Source of the DNA: JAWPMT01 sp965227935
GTDB taxonomy: Bacteria; Bacteroidota; Bacteroidia; Cytophagales; Cyclobacteriaceae
NCBI GenBank assembly: GCA_965227935.1
Contig: CBDDGS010000019.1
Span: 2,108,001 to 2,172,000 of the forward strand
Reading direction: 5' to 3'
DNA: 64,000 nucleotides
In this document: positions 1 through 8,784 of the stretch, in pieces
Layout: each line of letters starts with the position of its first letter
How positions within the stretch are numbered: position 1 is the first letter of the stretch
The notes under the pieces: model-generated
What the model saw: only the letters and a program-made list of their open reading frames with translations
The model's database searches: none
Told to the model about the DNA's origin: nothing
Made by a program: the position numbers and the translations under genes

Positions 1-737
1 GAAAGACGGGAGTCGGGCAGATACTGATGGGCCGCGAGACATTCCTCAGGACCCGAATACTCATCCCCGTCGCCACTCATGACAAGTACAGGGCATTTGA
101 TTTTTGAAAAGGTCTCTTCGCTCACATGGCTGTAATTGTAGAGATCGTTCAGCATTTCCAGGCTTTCTCCCCAACGGTCAGGCTCAGGCATATTCTCCAC
201 CCGCTTCTTGAAATAGTCACCCATTTCTCTCATCAACACCTCCGCCGAATAGTCGCTGTTCCCGGGCTCCTCTTTCATTGGGTCATCACCTGCCCCCATG
301 ACGACCATTTTCTCGACGACATCTGGGTAAATCGCGGCCAGCTTATAGGCAGCAAATCCCCCATCGCTAAAGCCTATGACAGTTACTCTTTCCAATCCCA
401 AATGCTTGATCATTTTATATGCATCCGATGCTCGTTGCTCATAGGTGAATGGCTCATTCCCAATATCAGACTTCACATGTCCTCGTGTCGCCAGGCAAAT
501 GACCTGATACTTTTCCGCGAGTTTCGGAATGAGGAACTCAAACTCGTTGATATAGCCGAACACACCTCCATGCAAAATCAAGAGAGGGGCACCCTCGCCA
601 TATATTTCGTAATAGAGATTGGTGTCATCTCCTACATCAAAGTACTTGCCCGCCTCACTATTGTAGCCATACGGAATAGACTGGGCCGAAATGCCATGGG
701 CAAGAAGCACCACTGAAATCGAAAATAGAATTCTCAT
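1..737 (-). CDS. Secreted alpha/beta-hydrolase, C-terminus cut by window edge
   Basis: Open from an ATG at 737 to the left edge, 245 codons visible, so the C-terminal end is missing. A signal peptide of about 19 residues ends in SAQ. The hydrolase fold shows an oxyanion HGG at residues 56-58 and a nucleophile elbow GFSDGG at 122-127 (Ser124). A late strand reading CPVLVMSGDGDEY carries the likely acid residue; the catalytic His lies beyond the edge. It resembles periplasmic hydrolases of the proline iminopeptidase/lactonase type, but the substrate cannot be read. It is on the same strand as the amidohydrolase gene, 138 bp away. Confidence 0.85.
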   Translation of the reverse strand, partial: MRILFSISVVLLAHGISAQSIPYGYNSEAGKYFDVGDDTNLYYEIYGEGAPLLILHGGVFGYINEFEFLIPKLAEKYQVICLATRGHVKSDIGNEPFTYEQRASDAYKMIKHLGLERVTVIGFSDGGFAAYKLAAIYPDVVEKMVVMGAGDDPMKEEPGNSDYSAEVLMREMGDYFKKRVENMPEPDRWGESLEMLNDLYNYSHVSEETFSKIKCPVLVMSGDGDEYSGPEECLAAHQYLPDSRL

Positions 738-875
738 GTTTGAACAAGTTTCTAATAGAGATTGAGACAATGATCAATCATCATCAACGAAACTCACGAG
801 ATTCTGTGCATTCATTTCAGTTCTTTTTGATTCAATACGAAGTGAATGGTAAAACTGAGCGAATGGTTCTTCTGG

Positions 876-3860
876 TCACTCTCTCTTGATCAGCGCGTCT
901 AGCTCGTAGACCTCGCCATTCTTGATCACTAGCCGAGTCTTCCGGGCGTTGCGAATATCCTCCAACGGGTTGGCTTCCACTACCACCATATCGGCGAGCT
1001 TACCCACTTCGATGGTGCCCAGATCATCCTGGGCATTGAGAGCTGTGGCGTTATTGATCGTCGCCGTGCGCAGTACTTCGATGGGAGCCAATCCCGCATC
1101 CTGGTAGTTCTCTAACTCCACATGGAGGCCAAAACCCTGAGGAATGATCGGTGCATCGGTCCCGGCGACCACCAGTCCCCCCTTTCGGTGGATATCAGCC
1201 ACCATCTGGATGACATTTTCATACAGTTGATCGTACGTTGCCTGATCGCTTTGGATCTGTTCTGTAGAGGCGCTGATGCTTGCCAGGTAGCGTAACTCTG
1301 AAAGTTCCTGCAAGCGGGCATCTTCCATCACACTCGGATCCCTCGCCACTACGTACTGGTAACCCAGGTAGATCGCCGTTGTCGGTGTAAACCACATGCC
1401 AGACTGAGCAATGAGGTCTGTAACATCGTCGTACGCCTGTCTGGTCTCCGAAAGCTTCGCGGAAAAGCCTCTCCTGCTCGTGCCCTTGACATGCTCCACC
1501 CCATCGATATTGAAACCCACGGCAGGATACAGCTCATGAGAAGTGACGGGAACACCGATGCGGTGGGCGCCTTCCACCACTCGCTGCTGCAGTTGGTCCG
1601 GCAGGCGCACATAAGTCTTGATCAGATCGTAATCCAGCAACTCCGCCTTGCGCAGCTCCTGATCTACCTGCTGCTCCGAAGTGGTGGTCGAACCGCCCCC
1701 GTAGAAAATACGGCTACCATCGATCGGACTGCCAGTGAAAAAGATCCGTGGTCCCAGCGCCCTGCCCGCCTGGAAGGACTCCCGACGATTGAGCGCGTCG
1801 TGCGGATCCCCCGCCGGATTCCTGGTAGTTGTCACACCCCATGAAAGCCACGTGCGACCCAGTCTCTCACCATTCTCACTGCCTTCGTGAACATGAATGT
1901 CGATGAGCCCAGGCATCACAAAAGCATCCGAGGCGTCGATCATCCGATCCGCTTCCCTCTCGTCATCATGAGGGGCGATTTCTACGATCCTATGACCCTG
2001 GATCAAAATATCCACATCTTCCCACAACGTATCACTGACGGCATCTATCAGACCGCCTGCATGGATCAAGGTCGTACCCTCCGGGTGCCTTCGCTGCCAG
2101 GTAAGGTCTATGGGAACCGTGACGGTGGTTTTGTCTTCTACATTGAGGACTTTCAGCTCATTGATAGCCTTGTACGATATCTTCTTCCCATCGGCACTCC
2201 ACGTCGGCGCATCTGCCAATTCATCAGTGAGTTGGATGGGATCTCCGGTAGCATTGCCATATTGATCCACAGGCAACAGCCATAAGTTTCCTTTAGAAAC
2301 AAGCGCCATAGACTCACCATCCGGCGACCAAACGGGACCATCATTACCCCGGACGCCAAAAGACCAATGATCAGGGGCGACTTGAAATCTCTGGCGCTCC
2401 CCGTCAGCGGAAAAGAGCTTGATTCTGTTGACCCCCTCTCGGTAAAGAGAAGAGTAAGGATCCAAGGTCGACAGTGCGATGATCTGCCCATCGGGCGACC
2501 ACGTAGGGGTCCCTACGCTGCTTCCCAACCGGCCCAATGGCGACCGCTCACCACTTGCGATATCGAGTACGCTGAGCATCCCCCCTCTGGGACCAAAGCT
2601 CTGGGCCAGGGCGATCGATTCGCCGTCTGGCGACCAGGCCATGCCAGACATACTGCTGCCGGTGGTCAGCACCTTCGTAGCCTCGGGTTCGCCCAATGTC
2701 AATATCCAAATACCAAACTCCCCATCCTGATCCGAGCTATAGGCAATCTGTGTACCATCCGGAGACCAAATAGGTAGCATTTGCACAAAAGGGTCATCGG
2801 TCAGCTGCTCAATCGTGCCATCGCTTTTGCGGAGCCACAAGTCCTGCAAGGCGACAAATACAATCGATTCGCCATCTGGTGAGAGTTTCGGGGAAACGAT
2901 GCCCTTAACGGGCTGGGGCTCGACTGCGTCAAAGTCTCTCTTCTTGCGCTTGTAGGGCGTCCTATCCAATTCAACTTTTACCGAGAAGGGGATCGCCTTC
3001 TTTTCACCACTCTCCTGCAGATACTGGATGCTGCCAGATGCTGAGTAGATGAGTGAGTTATCCTTTGTCCATGCATGTCGAAAAGGATAGACGTCTTCCC
3101 CAGGCTCCGAGAGGGTTTCCACTCCACTACCGTCAGCAGCTACTCGCTGTAACTGGGCGGTGACATTCTCATGCTCGTTGATAAGTAGCTGAGAGCCGTC
3201 CGGGGACCATGATGCCCCCGTGAGCTTCCCACTTGCAGAATAAAGGGACGTTGGCTCCCCTCCTTCTGAAGACTGTCTCACCAGTTCGTAGTTGCCCTGC
3301 TGTTGAGAGACGTAAGCCATCTCGTCACCTGTTGGGGACCAGGCAGGACCATATTCATTGCCATCGCCAGAAGTGAGGGCCTCCAATTTCTCTGTGACGA
3401 TCTGTAATCGCCAAATGTCGTAAGAGCCATTCCTGTCAGAGGCAAATGCCAGCGATGTACCGTCCGGGGACCAACTAGGCTCCCGATGATCGAAGTCTCC
3501 AGTTGTCATCTGTTTTAGGTCACTACCGTCCGTATTGACCGTGTAGATGTGCCAGTTGCCATCCCAGTAGGCCTGGAAAGCAATCTTTTTCCCATCTGGC
3601 GACCAGGAAGGTTCTCGGGCATTGCCATACGGATCTGTAATCGCCTTGCCTTCACCCCCACCGACGGGCATCAACCAGATGCGTCCCAACAGGTCGTACG
3701 CCAAAGTATCTCCGGCAGGTGATAGTGCAACTGCCATATTGGTGCCCTCGTTGAGCGTCAACTCCATAAGCTTTTTATCCGCCTCACGATCGGTCGGCGG
3801 ACCCTCACAATTCATGAACAAAATGACACAGATGAGTAACGTGCAAAGTCTAAGTAGCAT
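876..3860 (-). CDS. TolB-like propeller fused to amidohydrolase, lipoprotein
   Basis: 994 residues. The N-terminus is a lipoprotein signal with the lipobox Cys about residue 18 (LFMNC). Residues about 40-590 hold eleven PD40/TolB-type blades marked by repeated WSPDG motifs. From about residue 600 there is a metal-dependent amidohydrolase of the imidazolonepropionase/prolidase-like class: GLIDIHVH near residue 650 carries the first metal pair, followed by SHELYP, DGVEHVKG and GTDAP, which supply the later metal-binding His and Asp. The architecture is known in Bacteroidota as amidohydrolase with PD40 repeats; the substrate is usually unassigned and may be a peptide or N-acyl amino acid. It probably faces the periplasm or cell surface. 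The gene appears monocistronic. Confidence 0.9.
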   Translation of the reverse strand: MLLRLCTLLICVILFMNCEGPPTDREADKKLMELTLNEGTNMAVALSPAGDTLAYDLLGRIWLMPVGGGEGKAITDPYGNAREPSWSPDGKKIAFQAYWDGNWHIYTVNTDGSDLKQMTTGDFDHREPSWSPDGTSLAFASDRNGSYDIWRLQIVTEKLEALTSGDGNEYGPAWSPTGDEMAYVSQQQGNYELVRQSSEGGEPTSLYSASGKLTGASWSPDGSQLLINEHENVTAQLQRVAADGSGVETLSEPGEDVYPFRHAWTKDNSLIYSASGSIQYLQESGEKKAIPFSVKVELDRTPYKRKKRDFDAVEPQPVKGIVSPKLSPDGESIVFVALQDLWLRKSDGTIEQLTDDPFVQMLPIWSPDGTQIAYSSDQDGEFGIWILTLGEPEATKVLTTGSSMSGMAWSPDGESIALAQSFGPRGGMLSVLDIASGERSPLGRLGSSVGTPTWSPDGQIIALSTLDPYSSLYREGVNRIKLFSADGERQRFQVAPDHWSFGVRGNDGPVWSPDGESMALVSKGNLWLLPVDQYGNATGDPIQLTDELADAPTWSADGKKISYKAINELKVLNVEDKTTVTVPIDLTWQRRHPEGTTLIHAGGLIDAVSDTLWEDVDILIQGHRIVEIAPHDDEREADRMIDASDAFVMPGLIDIHVHEGSENGERLGRTWLSWGVTTTRNPAGDPHDALNRRESFQAGRALGPRIFFTGSPIDGSRIFYGGGSTTTSEQQVDQELRKAELLDYDLIKTYVRLPDQLQQRVVEGAHRIGVPVTSHELYPAVGFNIDGVEHVKGTSRRGFSAKLSETRQAYDDVTDLIAQSGMWFTPTTAIYLGYQYVVARDPSVMEDARLQELSELRYLASISASTEQIQSDQATYDQLYENVIQMVADIHRKGGLVVAGTDAPIIPQGFGLHVELENYQDAGLAPIEVLRTATINNATALNAQDDLGTIEVGKLADMVVVEANPLEDIRNARKTRLVIKNGEVYELDALIKRE

Positions 3861-4028
3861 AGGTCAGGTAGATGAACAGAGGGAAAATTTAGGGATTTTT
3901 GGGGAAGTGACTGCTCACACCCTCCATGACTGGACGCTAGCAGTCTGTAGACATCATGAAAAGGAGATTTCCGCTCAATAGAAATTCGTTATGTGTTTGA
4001 AGAAAGCGAGTGAACGCAATCTAATAGC

Positions 4029-4556
4029 CTAGCTGCCGACTTGCTTTTCGATCTTGTAAACAAGCAATTCTGCCTCATCGCCCGGTAGTTCGGTCACCCC
4101 CACCTGTTGTAGGCCCAGTTTTTCCAGGAGTTTTTGAGAGGCGATATTGCCTTTGGTGGTGATGGCGCTGATCGTCTCAATATAGAACTCGTCGAATGCC
4201 GCCTCTTTGATCCTGTTGGCTGCTTCAAACGCATATCCCACTCCTTCAAACTGTGGCAAGACCGCGAACCCTATGTCAATGCCATCCAGCCCCTCCCTGT
4301 CGTACAGGCCGCAGACGCCGATTTTCTTTTGATCTTCCTTACGAATCACTGTGTAACTGGAATAGCCAAGCCGCTCCAGTTGAGAAATCATTTTGGTCTT
4401 GATGTACTCACTTGCGTCACCAATAGAGCTGATGTTCCGATCACCGATAAACTGGATCCATTTCGGCGTATTGACCAGCTCAAATATGAATGCCGCATCC
4501 TCCTCAGAGGTTGGTCTGATGACCAGTCGTTCGGTATCAAAGGATTTGAATCTCAT
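4029..4556 (-). CDS. GNAT N-acetyltransferase, RimJ/RimL type
   Basis: 175 residues from the ATG at 4556; an upstream in-frame ATG at 4664 would only add residues overlapping the preceding gene. The protein opens with FDTERLVIRPTSEEDA, the usual start of RimJ/RimL-like acetyltransferases, and has the acetyl-CoA strand-turn region around IDIGFAVLPQFEGVGYAFEA and a C-terminal NIASQKLLEKLGL segment. It would transfer an acetyl group from acetyl-CoA to an amine; the acceptor is unknown. It begins 16 bp after the ABM gene and is probably the last gene of the padR-ftsX-ABM-GNAT operon. Confidence 0.88.
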   Translation of the reverse strand: MRFKSFDTERLVIRPTSEEDAAFIFELVNTPKWIQFIGDRNISSIGDASEYIKTKMISQLERLGYSSYTVIRKEDQKKIGVCGLYDREGLDGIDIGFAVLPQFEGVGYAFEAANRIKEAAFDEFYIETISAITTKGNIASQKLLEKLGLQQVGVTELPGDEAELLVYKIEKQVGS

Positions 4557-4572
4557 GGGCAATTCAGCGCAA

Positions 4573-4869
4573 TCACTGGGTATGGTCTTCGATCTCATGG
4601 TAAGCATCGGCCGCAATGCGCTCACCCAGCTTTCGCATCTCTGCCATCTCCTCGGGGTTTGCATTTCCCCAGAAGCTCTTCCATGCCTCCAAAGAAGCCC
4701 ACTTGGCGATGGTGATCACCTCTGTGTCATCCTCGACCGATCTCAGCAGGAAGCTACCGAGTGCGCCGTCTACGGAGTGATGAATGGAGTTGGTAGTTTG
4801 GCGCCATGTCTTCTTAAATTCATCGAAGTTCTCGGGCGCCACTCGCCAACGGTAGACTACCCTGACCAC
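4573..4869 (-). CDS. Antibiotic biosynthesis monooxygenase (ABM) domain protein
   Basis: A small ferredoxin-like ABM-fold protein of about 98 residues. The core reads VVRVVYRWRVAPENFDEF, then a helix, then DTEVITIAKWASLEAWKSFW. The start is uncertain: the only in-frame ATG is at 4944, giving 123 residues, but its first 25 residues look unlike the family. A GTG at 4869 yields the family-typical opening, so I prefer it. The ATG lies 6 bp after the ftsX stop. ABM proteins are small oxygenases or haem/quinone-binding dimers; no specific substrate is visible. Co-transcribed with ftsX upstream and the GNAT gene downstream. Confidence 0.8.
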   Translation of the reverse strand: MVRVVYRWRVAPENFDEFKKTWRQTTNSIHHSVDGALGSFLLRSVEDDTEVITIAKWASLEAWKSFWGNANPEEMAEMRKLGERIAADAYHEIEDHTQ

Positions 4870-4950
4870 CCTATTCCACAAGTTTGGACTTCCAAAGACA
4901 TAATCATGTCGCAAAGGTGCGAAATGATTGGTGCATGGAAGCACGAGGTC

Positions 4951-7560
4951 TCACTCCTCGCCGAGGATATTGGCCGGATTCACGTGCATCACACGATATA
5001 CCTGAATCCCCATCGTCAGCCCGGCAATGGCTAGCACCAGTACCAAGGTCAATAGTGGGTAGCCAATACCCAGATCAATGCTATAGGCGTAATCGTCGAG
5101 CCAGGCTTGCAGGCCCAGAAATACCGGAGGTAGCGCAAGTACGATACCCACAGTGGCGGTCACAAGGTAGCGGGCACTCACCACCTGGGCAATTTGAGAG
5201 AGCCCGGCCCCAAGCACGCGCCGAATGCCAATCTGCCTGATCCGCTGTTGGATATTGATGGAGGACACCCCGTACAACCCAAGCAGTGAAAGGAAGATCG
5301 CCAAACCGGTGAATACCCGAAGCAACTGGGCAAACTCCTGCTCTTTGCCGTACATCGACTGCAACTGCTCATCCAAAAAGCGATAATCGAAAGGGAACCC
5401 ATCATCCGCAAACAACTGTCGCCACGTATCATCTATCTCCCCAATCGTACGGGCGATATCATCAGATGTATAGCGAATCATCACGCTACGTGGCTGCCCC
5501 AACCACATTTCCAGCGCCATCGGCCCGATCTCGTGATGGAGGCTTTGATAGTGGAAGTCTTTGAATATACCGATGATCTCAAATTCTCCGGTCGTGAACT
5601 GCACCTTCTTCCCAATGGGATCGTCAACTCCTAGCATCTCGGCAAGCCGCTCGTTGATGAGGAGTGAATTGACGGAGTCCTGCGCATGTTGCCGAGAGAA
5701 ATAACGGCCCTGCAGGACTTCGAGACCGAGGGCATCTTTGAAGTCGTAGTCAACCCCGAAATAGGAGGTCTGGATGACCTGATCATCCGACCATTCGCGG
5801 AGTCGCAGTGGATTGCCACTGGTACTTCCATCAAGGGAGGGCCCAAAACTCACCGCCTTGACAGTGGGCAGCCCGGTCATCGCCTCGCGGAATAAGTGCC
5901 GACGACTTTGCATTTCCTCACTGCCATACTTGGCGATGATCAGCCCTTCCTGCTCATAGCCGAGATCCTTTTGCGAAAAGAAGTTGAGCTGATCGACGAT
6001 CACAAAACTCACCATGATCAGTGCCGCCGATATACCAAACTGTAAGAGAAGCACGGCGCCGCCAAACGAGACCAGGCGTGTTTTGGCTACCGCCATCTTA
6101 TTCTTGAGCAGCATGAGGGCGGAGTGGACCGAAAAGGTACCCCCAAATAGCAGCGCACTCAGCACGGTAAAAAACCCTATGATTGCGCCAGTCAGCAACA
6201 GGGCAAAACCCAAATCAAACGCGTCGTTTCTCTTGAAGTAGTAGAAGATACCCAGGGAAATGATGGCCGATACTATCAGCATGGTTAAGGTCTCAACGGC
6301 GAACTGCATCAGTACCTTCGACTTGCTCGCCCCAAATACTTTGCGGACGCCAATTTCCTTCGTCCTCGTCCTTAGCAAAGCTCCGGTGATGTTGAAGTAG
6401 TTGAAAAAGGAGATAGCGATGATCAGCAAGGCTATGACCCCCAGGCTTACCAGGTTGTCTTTGTCATTGACCCTGAAGAGGCCCCCTTGTGGGTTGCTCA
6501 GCTGCCCTGAATTGAGGTAGATATCCCACAATGGCTGAAACTCAAAGTCCACCGTCAAATTGTTCCTCGAGTTATTGTTGGAGCGGAACAACTCCGCGAG
6601 GCTGGCTTCCATGTCCTCCACCTGTGCCCCATCGGCCAACTGCACATAGGTCAGGAAGCCCAGCCACTTCCAGCTGGTCATCGGCTCCAGGGCTCCGGGC
6701 TCGGGTCGAAATGTCTCGAAGGATATCAGGCAGTCAAAATCAACATGGGAGTTCTCCGGCACGTCTTCTATCAACCCGACGACCTCCAGGTCCAATTCAT
6801 TGTTGTATTGGATCACCTTCCCAATGGGATTGCTATCACCAAAATACTTTACGGCCATACTCTCGGTAAGTACGACCGTATTGGGCTGAGAAAGGGCACC
6901 CTCGGGCTGACCCGTCATCCATTGGAAGGAGAACATTTCAAGGAAAGCAGGCTCAGCAAAAAAGACTTTCTCCTCATAAAATGACTTATCATCATGCCGC
7001 ACCAGGACGCTGTATGCGTACCTCAACCTCGCCGTATTGATGATACCCGAGAAATTTTCATCAATCGCAGGACCAATGGCTGGTGGTATGATGGGATAAT
7101 GCAAACTGCCGGCCGCACGCTCGAAATGGGCATTGACCCTATAGATGTTATCACCCTTGGCATGGAAACCATCGTAGCCGTACTCCACCTTCAGGTAGGA
7201 TGTGATGAATAGGACGCTGGTGATGCCGATCACCAGTCCAAACAGATTCGTCGCAAAGTGACTTCTTGCCCGGCCGAAGGCCCGGAGTCCAACCTTAAAG
7301 TAATTGACCAATAAACCCATCGAGGTATTGCTGATCGCCCGACCGGAGAGGTACTGTCCGGCTATCTCCGAAAGGTCGTGATAGTCCTCTGCTATTGCCT
7401 CATGCAAGGCATCCTCCGGGGACAGTCCATCGTTGGACTTGTCGTTGATCTTTGAGCGGAGATGATCCTCGAGTTCATCGATGTCAGCATCTTCAAACCC
7501 GCGGTATTTGCGCATTTTCAAGCGCCATCCCTGTACAGCCTTGTCCAGATCGAAGCTCAT
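4951..7560 (-). CDS. FtsX/MacB-type ABC permease with N-terminal permease prefix domain
   Basis: 869 residues from the ATG at 7560, which overlaps the padR stop as ATGA; the ORF stays open 19 codons further upstream, inside padR. The first ~70 residues form a cytoplasmic permease prefix domain (DIDELEDHLRSKI). Then come two MacB-like halves, each with a TM segment, a periplasmic core and an FtsX permease domain; hallmark motifs are TRTKEIGVRKVFGAS in the first half and RIRQIGIRRVLGAGLSQI in the second. The C-terminus reads VNPANILGEE, typical of the family. No ATPase gene is adjacent, so it must pair with one encoded elsewhere. The family is thought to act mechanically on envelope proteins or to export peptides and drugs. 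Confidence 0.92.
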   Translation of the reverse strand: MSFDLDKAVQGWRLKMRKYRGFEDADIDELEDHLRSKINDKSNDGLSPEDALHEAIAEDYHDLSEIAGQYLSGRAISNTSMGLLVNYFKVGLRAFGRARSHFATNLFGLVIGITSVLFITSYLKVEYGYDGFHAKGDNIYRVNAHFERAAGSLHYPIIPPAIGPAIDENFSGIINTARLRYAYSVLVRHDDKSFYEEKVFFAEPAFLEMFSFQWMTGQPEGALSQPNTVVLTESMAVKYFGDSNPIGKVIQYNNELDLEVVGLIEDVPENSHVDFDCLISFETFRPEPGALEPMTSWKWLGFLTYVQLADGAQVEDMEASLAELFRSNNNSRNNLTVDFEFQPLWDIYLNSGQLSNPQGGLFRVNDKDNLVSLGVIALLIIAISFFNYFNITGALLRTRTKEIGVRKVFGASKSKVLMQFAVETLTMLIVSAIISLGIFYYFKRNDAFDLGFALLLTGAIIGFFTVLSALLFGGTFSVHSALMLLKNKMAVAKTRLVSFGGAVLLLQFGISAALIMVSFVIVDQLNFFSQKDLGYEQEGLIIAKYGSEEMQSRRHLFREAMTGLPTVKAVSFGPSLDGSTSGNPLRLREWSDDQVIQTSYFGVDYDFKDALGLEVLQGRYFSRQHAQDSVNSLLINERLAEMLGVDDPIGKKVQFTTGEFEIIGIFKDFHYQSLHHEIGPMALEMWLGQPRSVMIRYTSDDIARTIGEIDDTWRQLFADDGFPFDYRFLDEQLQSMYGKEQEFAQLLRVFTGLAIFLSLLGLYGVSSINIQQRIRQIGIRRVLGAGLSQIAQVVSARYLVTATVGIVLALPPVFLGLQAWLDDYAYSIDLGIGYPLLTLVLVLAIAGLTMGIQVYRVMHVNPANILGEE

Positions 7561-7895
7561 GTCGTTTGCAGTTTGAATCCCCACATCTCCGAAAGCATGC
7601 GCATCATCTGCTCCCACTCGGACTTCTTCTCTATCAAGAGTGCTCTCCCCTCTCTTGTAATGGCGTAGTACTTTCGTTTTCTACCTGTTTCGGGGATCTG
7701 CCAGCGCGAGGTGATATGACCATCCCGCTCCAATCGGTGCAGGACCGGATAGAGCATCGGTTCGCTCCATTCGAGTTGTCCATCTGAATAGCCTTTCACC
7801 TTCTTGATGATTTCGTACCCGTAATCCTCCCCATCCGTCAAAATGGACAGGATAATCGGAACAGTCGAGGCACCAATCATTTCCTTTGAAAGCAT
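7557..7895 (-). CDS. PadR-family transcriptional regulator
   Basis: 112 residues. The winged-helix PadR domain fills residues 5-90: TVPIILSIL, DYGYEIIKKV, the recognition-helix region WSEPMLYPVLHRLERDGHI, and the wing RKRKYYAITREGRALL. A short C-terminal helix follows, as in PadR-s1 proteins. It overlaps the ftsX start by 4 bp (ATGA), implying translational coupling. Two tandem 21-bp palindromes overlap its start codon and are the obvious autoregulatory operator. Likely a repressor that releases the permease operon when a ligand binds; the ligand is unknown. Confidence 0.95.
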   Translation of the reverse strand: MLSKEMIGASTVPIILSILTDGEDYGYEIIKKVKGYSDGQLEWSEPMLYPVLHRLERDGHITSRWQIPETGRKRKYYAITREGRALLIEKKSEWEQMMRMLSEMWGFKLQTT

Positions 7896-7936
7896 ACTTA
7901 ATAGTATTAGGTATGATACTTAATACGGTTAGGTAT
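7894..7936. promoter_or_regulatory. Tandem palindromic operator of the padR-ftsX operon
   Basis: Two 21-bp units at 7894-7914 and 7916-7936, period 22 bp, differing at only about 3 positions. Each is itself an imperfect palindrome, with arms of the ATACTTAATA / TATTAGGTAT kind. The first unit includes two bases of the padR ATG. A dimeric PadR would fit each palindrome, giving two adjacent sites on nearly the same DNA face. Binding here could block both transcription and, in a short-leader mRNA, initiation. The site is seen; its use by this PadR is inferred from position. Confidence 0.7.
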
Positions 7937-8054
7937 AGGAAAGGTTGTTCAGTACTGACTAAAATTCCAGCCTGGCGCAAACACTAATTGGGGAGCCAGA
8001 ACGATTGATTAATTTGGGGCCAGAATTCCCAACATGGACAATCCCCTCGATTTC

Positions 8055-8774
8055 ATGAAATTTCAGTTCTTGATTCCTTTGCTCTGTCTGCCCTGTTTGC
8101 TGCACGCGCAGAATCAGCAATTCGGCATCATTTATCCGATCGCCTCGGAGGAAGCCTCCTATTGCTGCACCTATTTCCCAAATGACCAGGCCCTTGACCT
8201 ATACGACGCGCCGAATGGTAGGAAATTGGGTGTAGTAGCGAGAAAAGACGTCGATGACGCCGGGTACGAAGATCAATACACACTGGTCTTCATTGATGGT
8301 GCGGGCGACTCCACACAGCTGGACATGTGGCAAGATCTGAAGGAAGTAGGCTATGAGGCTTATGCCCTGACCTACACTGCTCATCAAGACGGCTTCGTCA
8401 AAGTCCTACCCAGCCTGGGAGATCGATGGATCAAAGTCATCGATTTACAACAGGTCAATTTTCGTCAGCTACCTTTCCAGAGTTTCATGACCGAGAAGTC
8501 GGGGGAAGTCCTGGGATTCTATCCCGAGGCAGCACTCAACTTAAGGAAGAGCCCATCTCCCACCGCAGAGAAGATTGAGACGATGTCTTTTCAGCACGAG
8601 ATATCACTCACTGGGAAACACGAGGGTCCATGGAGTCATGTCAAGGTGATAAAGCTCAAAGAAGGCCGATGTGAGGGTAATGAGGACGTAGAAGAATACG
8701 AATTGGAAGGCTGGATCAAAGTCCTCGATGATTCAGGCACCCTAAATATTTGGTTTTATACACGCGGCTGCTAG
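8055..8774 (+). CDS. Exported SH3-like protein of unknown function
   Basis: 239 residues from the ATG at 8055, chosen because a clean signal peptide (MKFQFLIPLLCLPCLLHAQ) begins there; an ATG at 8034 adds only seven residues. The C-terminal half, from about GFYPEAALNLRKSPSPTAEK, looks like a bacterial SH3 (SH3b) domain, with the LNLRxxPS motif and a GxWSHVKV strand. The N-terminal half has a similar pattern (LDLYDAPNGRKLGVVARK), suggesting two SH3-like units. Two adjacent Cys follow the signal. Such domains usually bind peptidoglycan or act as protein-interaction modules. Divergent from padR; the next gene starts 10 bp after its stop. Confidence 0.75.
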   Translation: MKFQFLIPLLCLPCLLHAQNQQFGIIYPIASEEASYCCTYFPNDQALDLYDAPNGRKLGVVARKDVDDAGYEDQYTLVFIDGAGDSTQLDMWQDLKEVGYEAYALTYTAHQDGFVKVLPSLGDRWIKVIDLQQVNFRQLPFQSFMTEKSGEVLGFYPEAALNLRKSPSPTAEKIETMSFQHEISLTGKHEGPWSHVKVIKLKEGRCEGNEDVEEYELEGWIKVLDDSGTLNIWFYTRGC

Positions 8775-8784
8775 CAAAGAAAAG

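Noticed and set aside
4134..5034. Plus-strand frames up to 213 codons
   Set aside because: Antisense shadows of the GNAT, ABM and ftsX genes, which have recognisable families.
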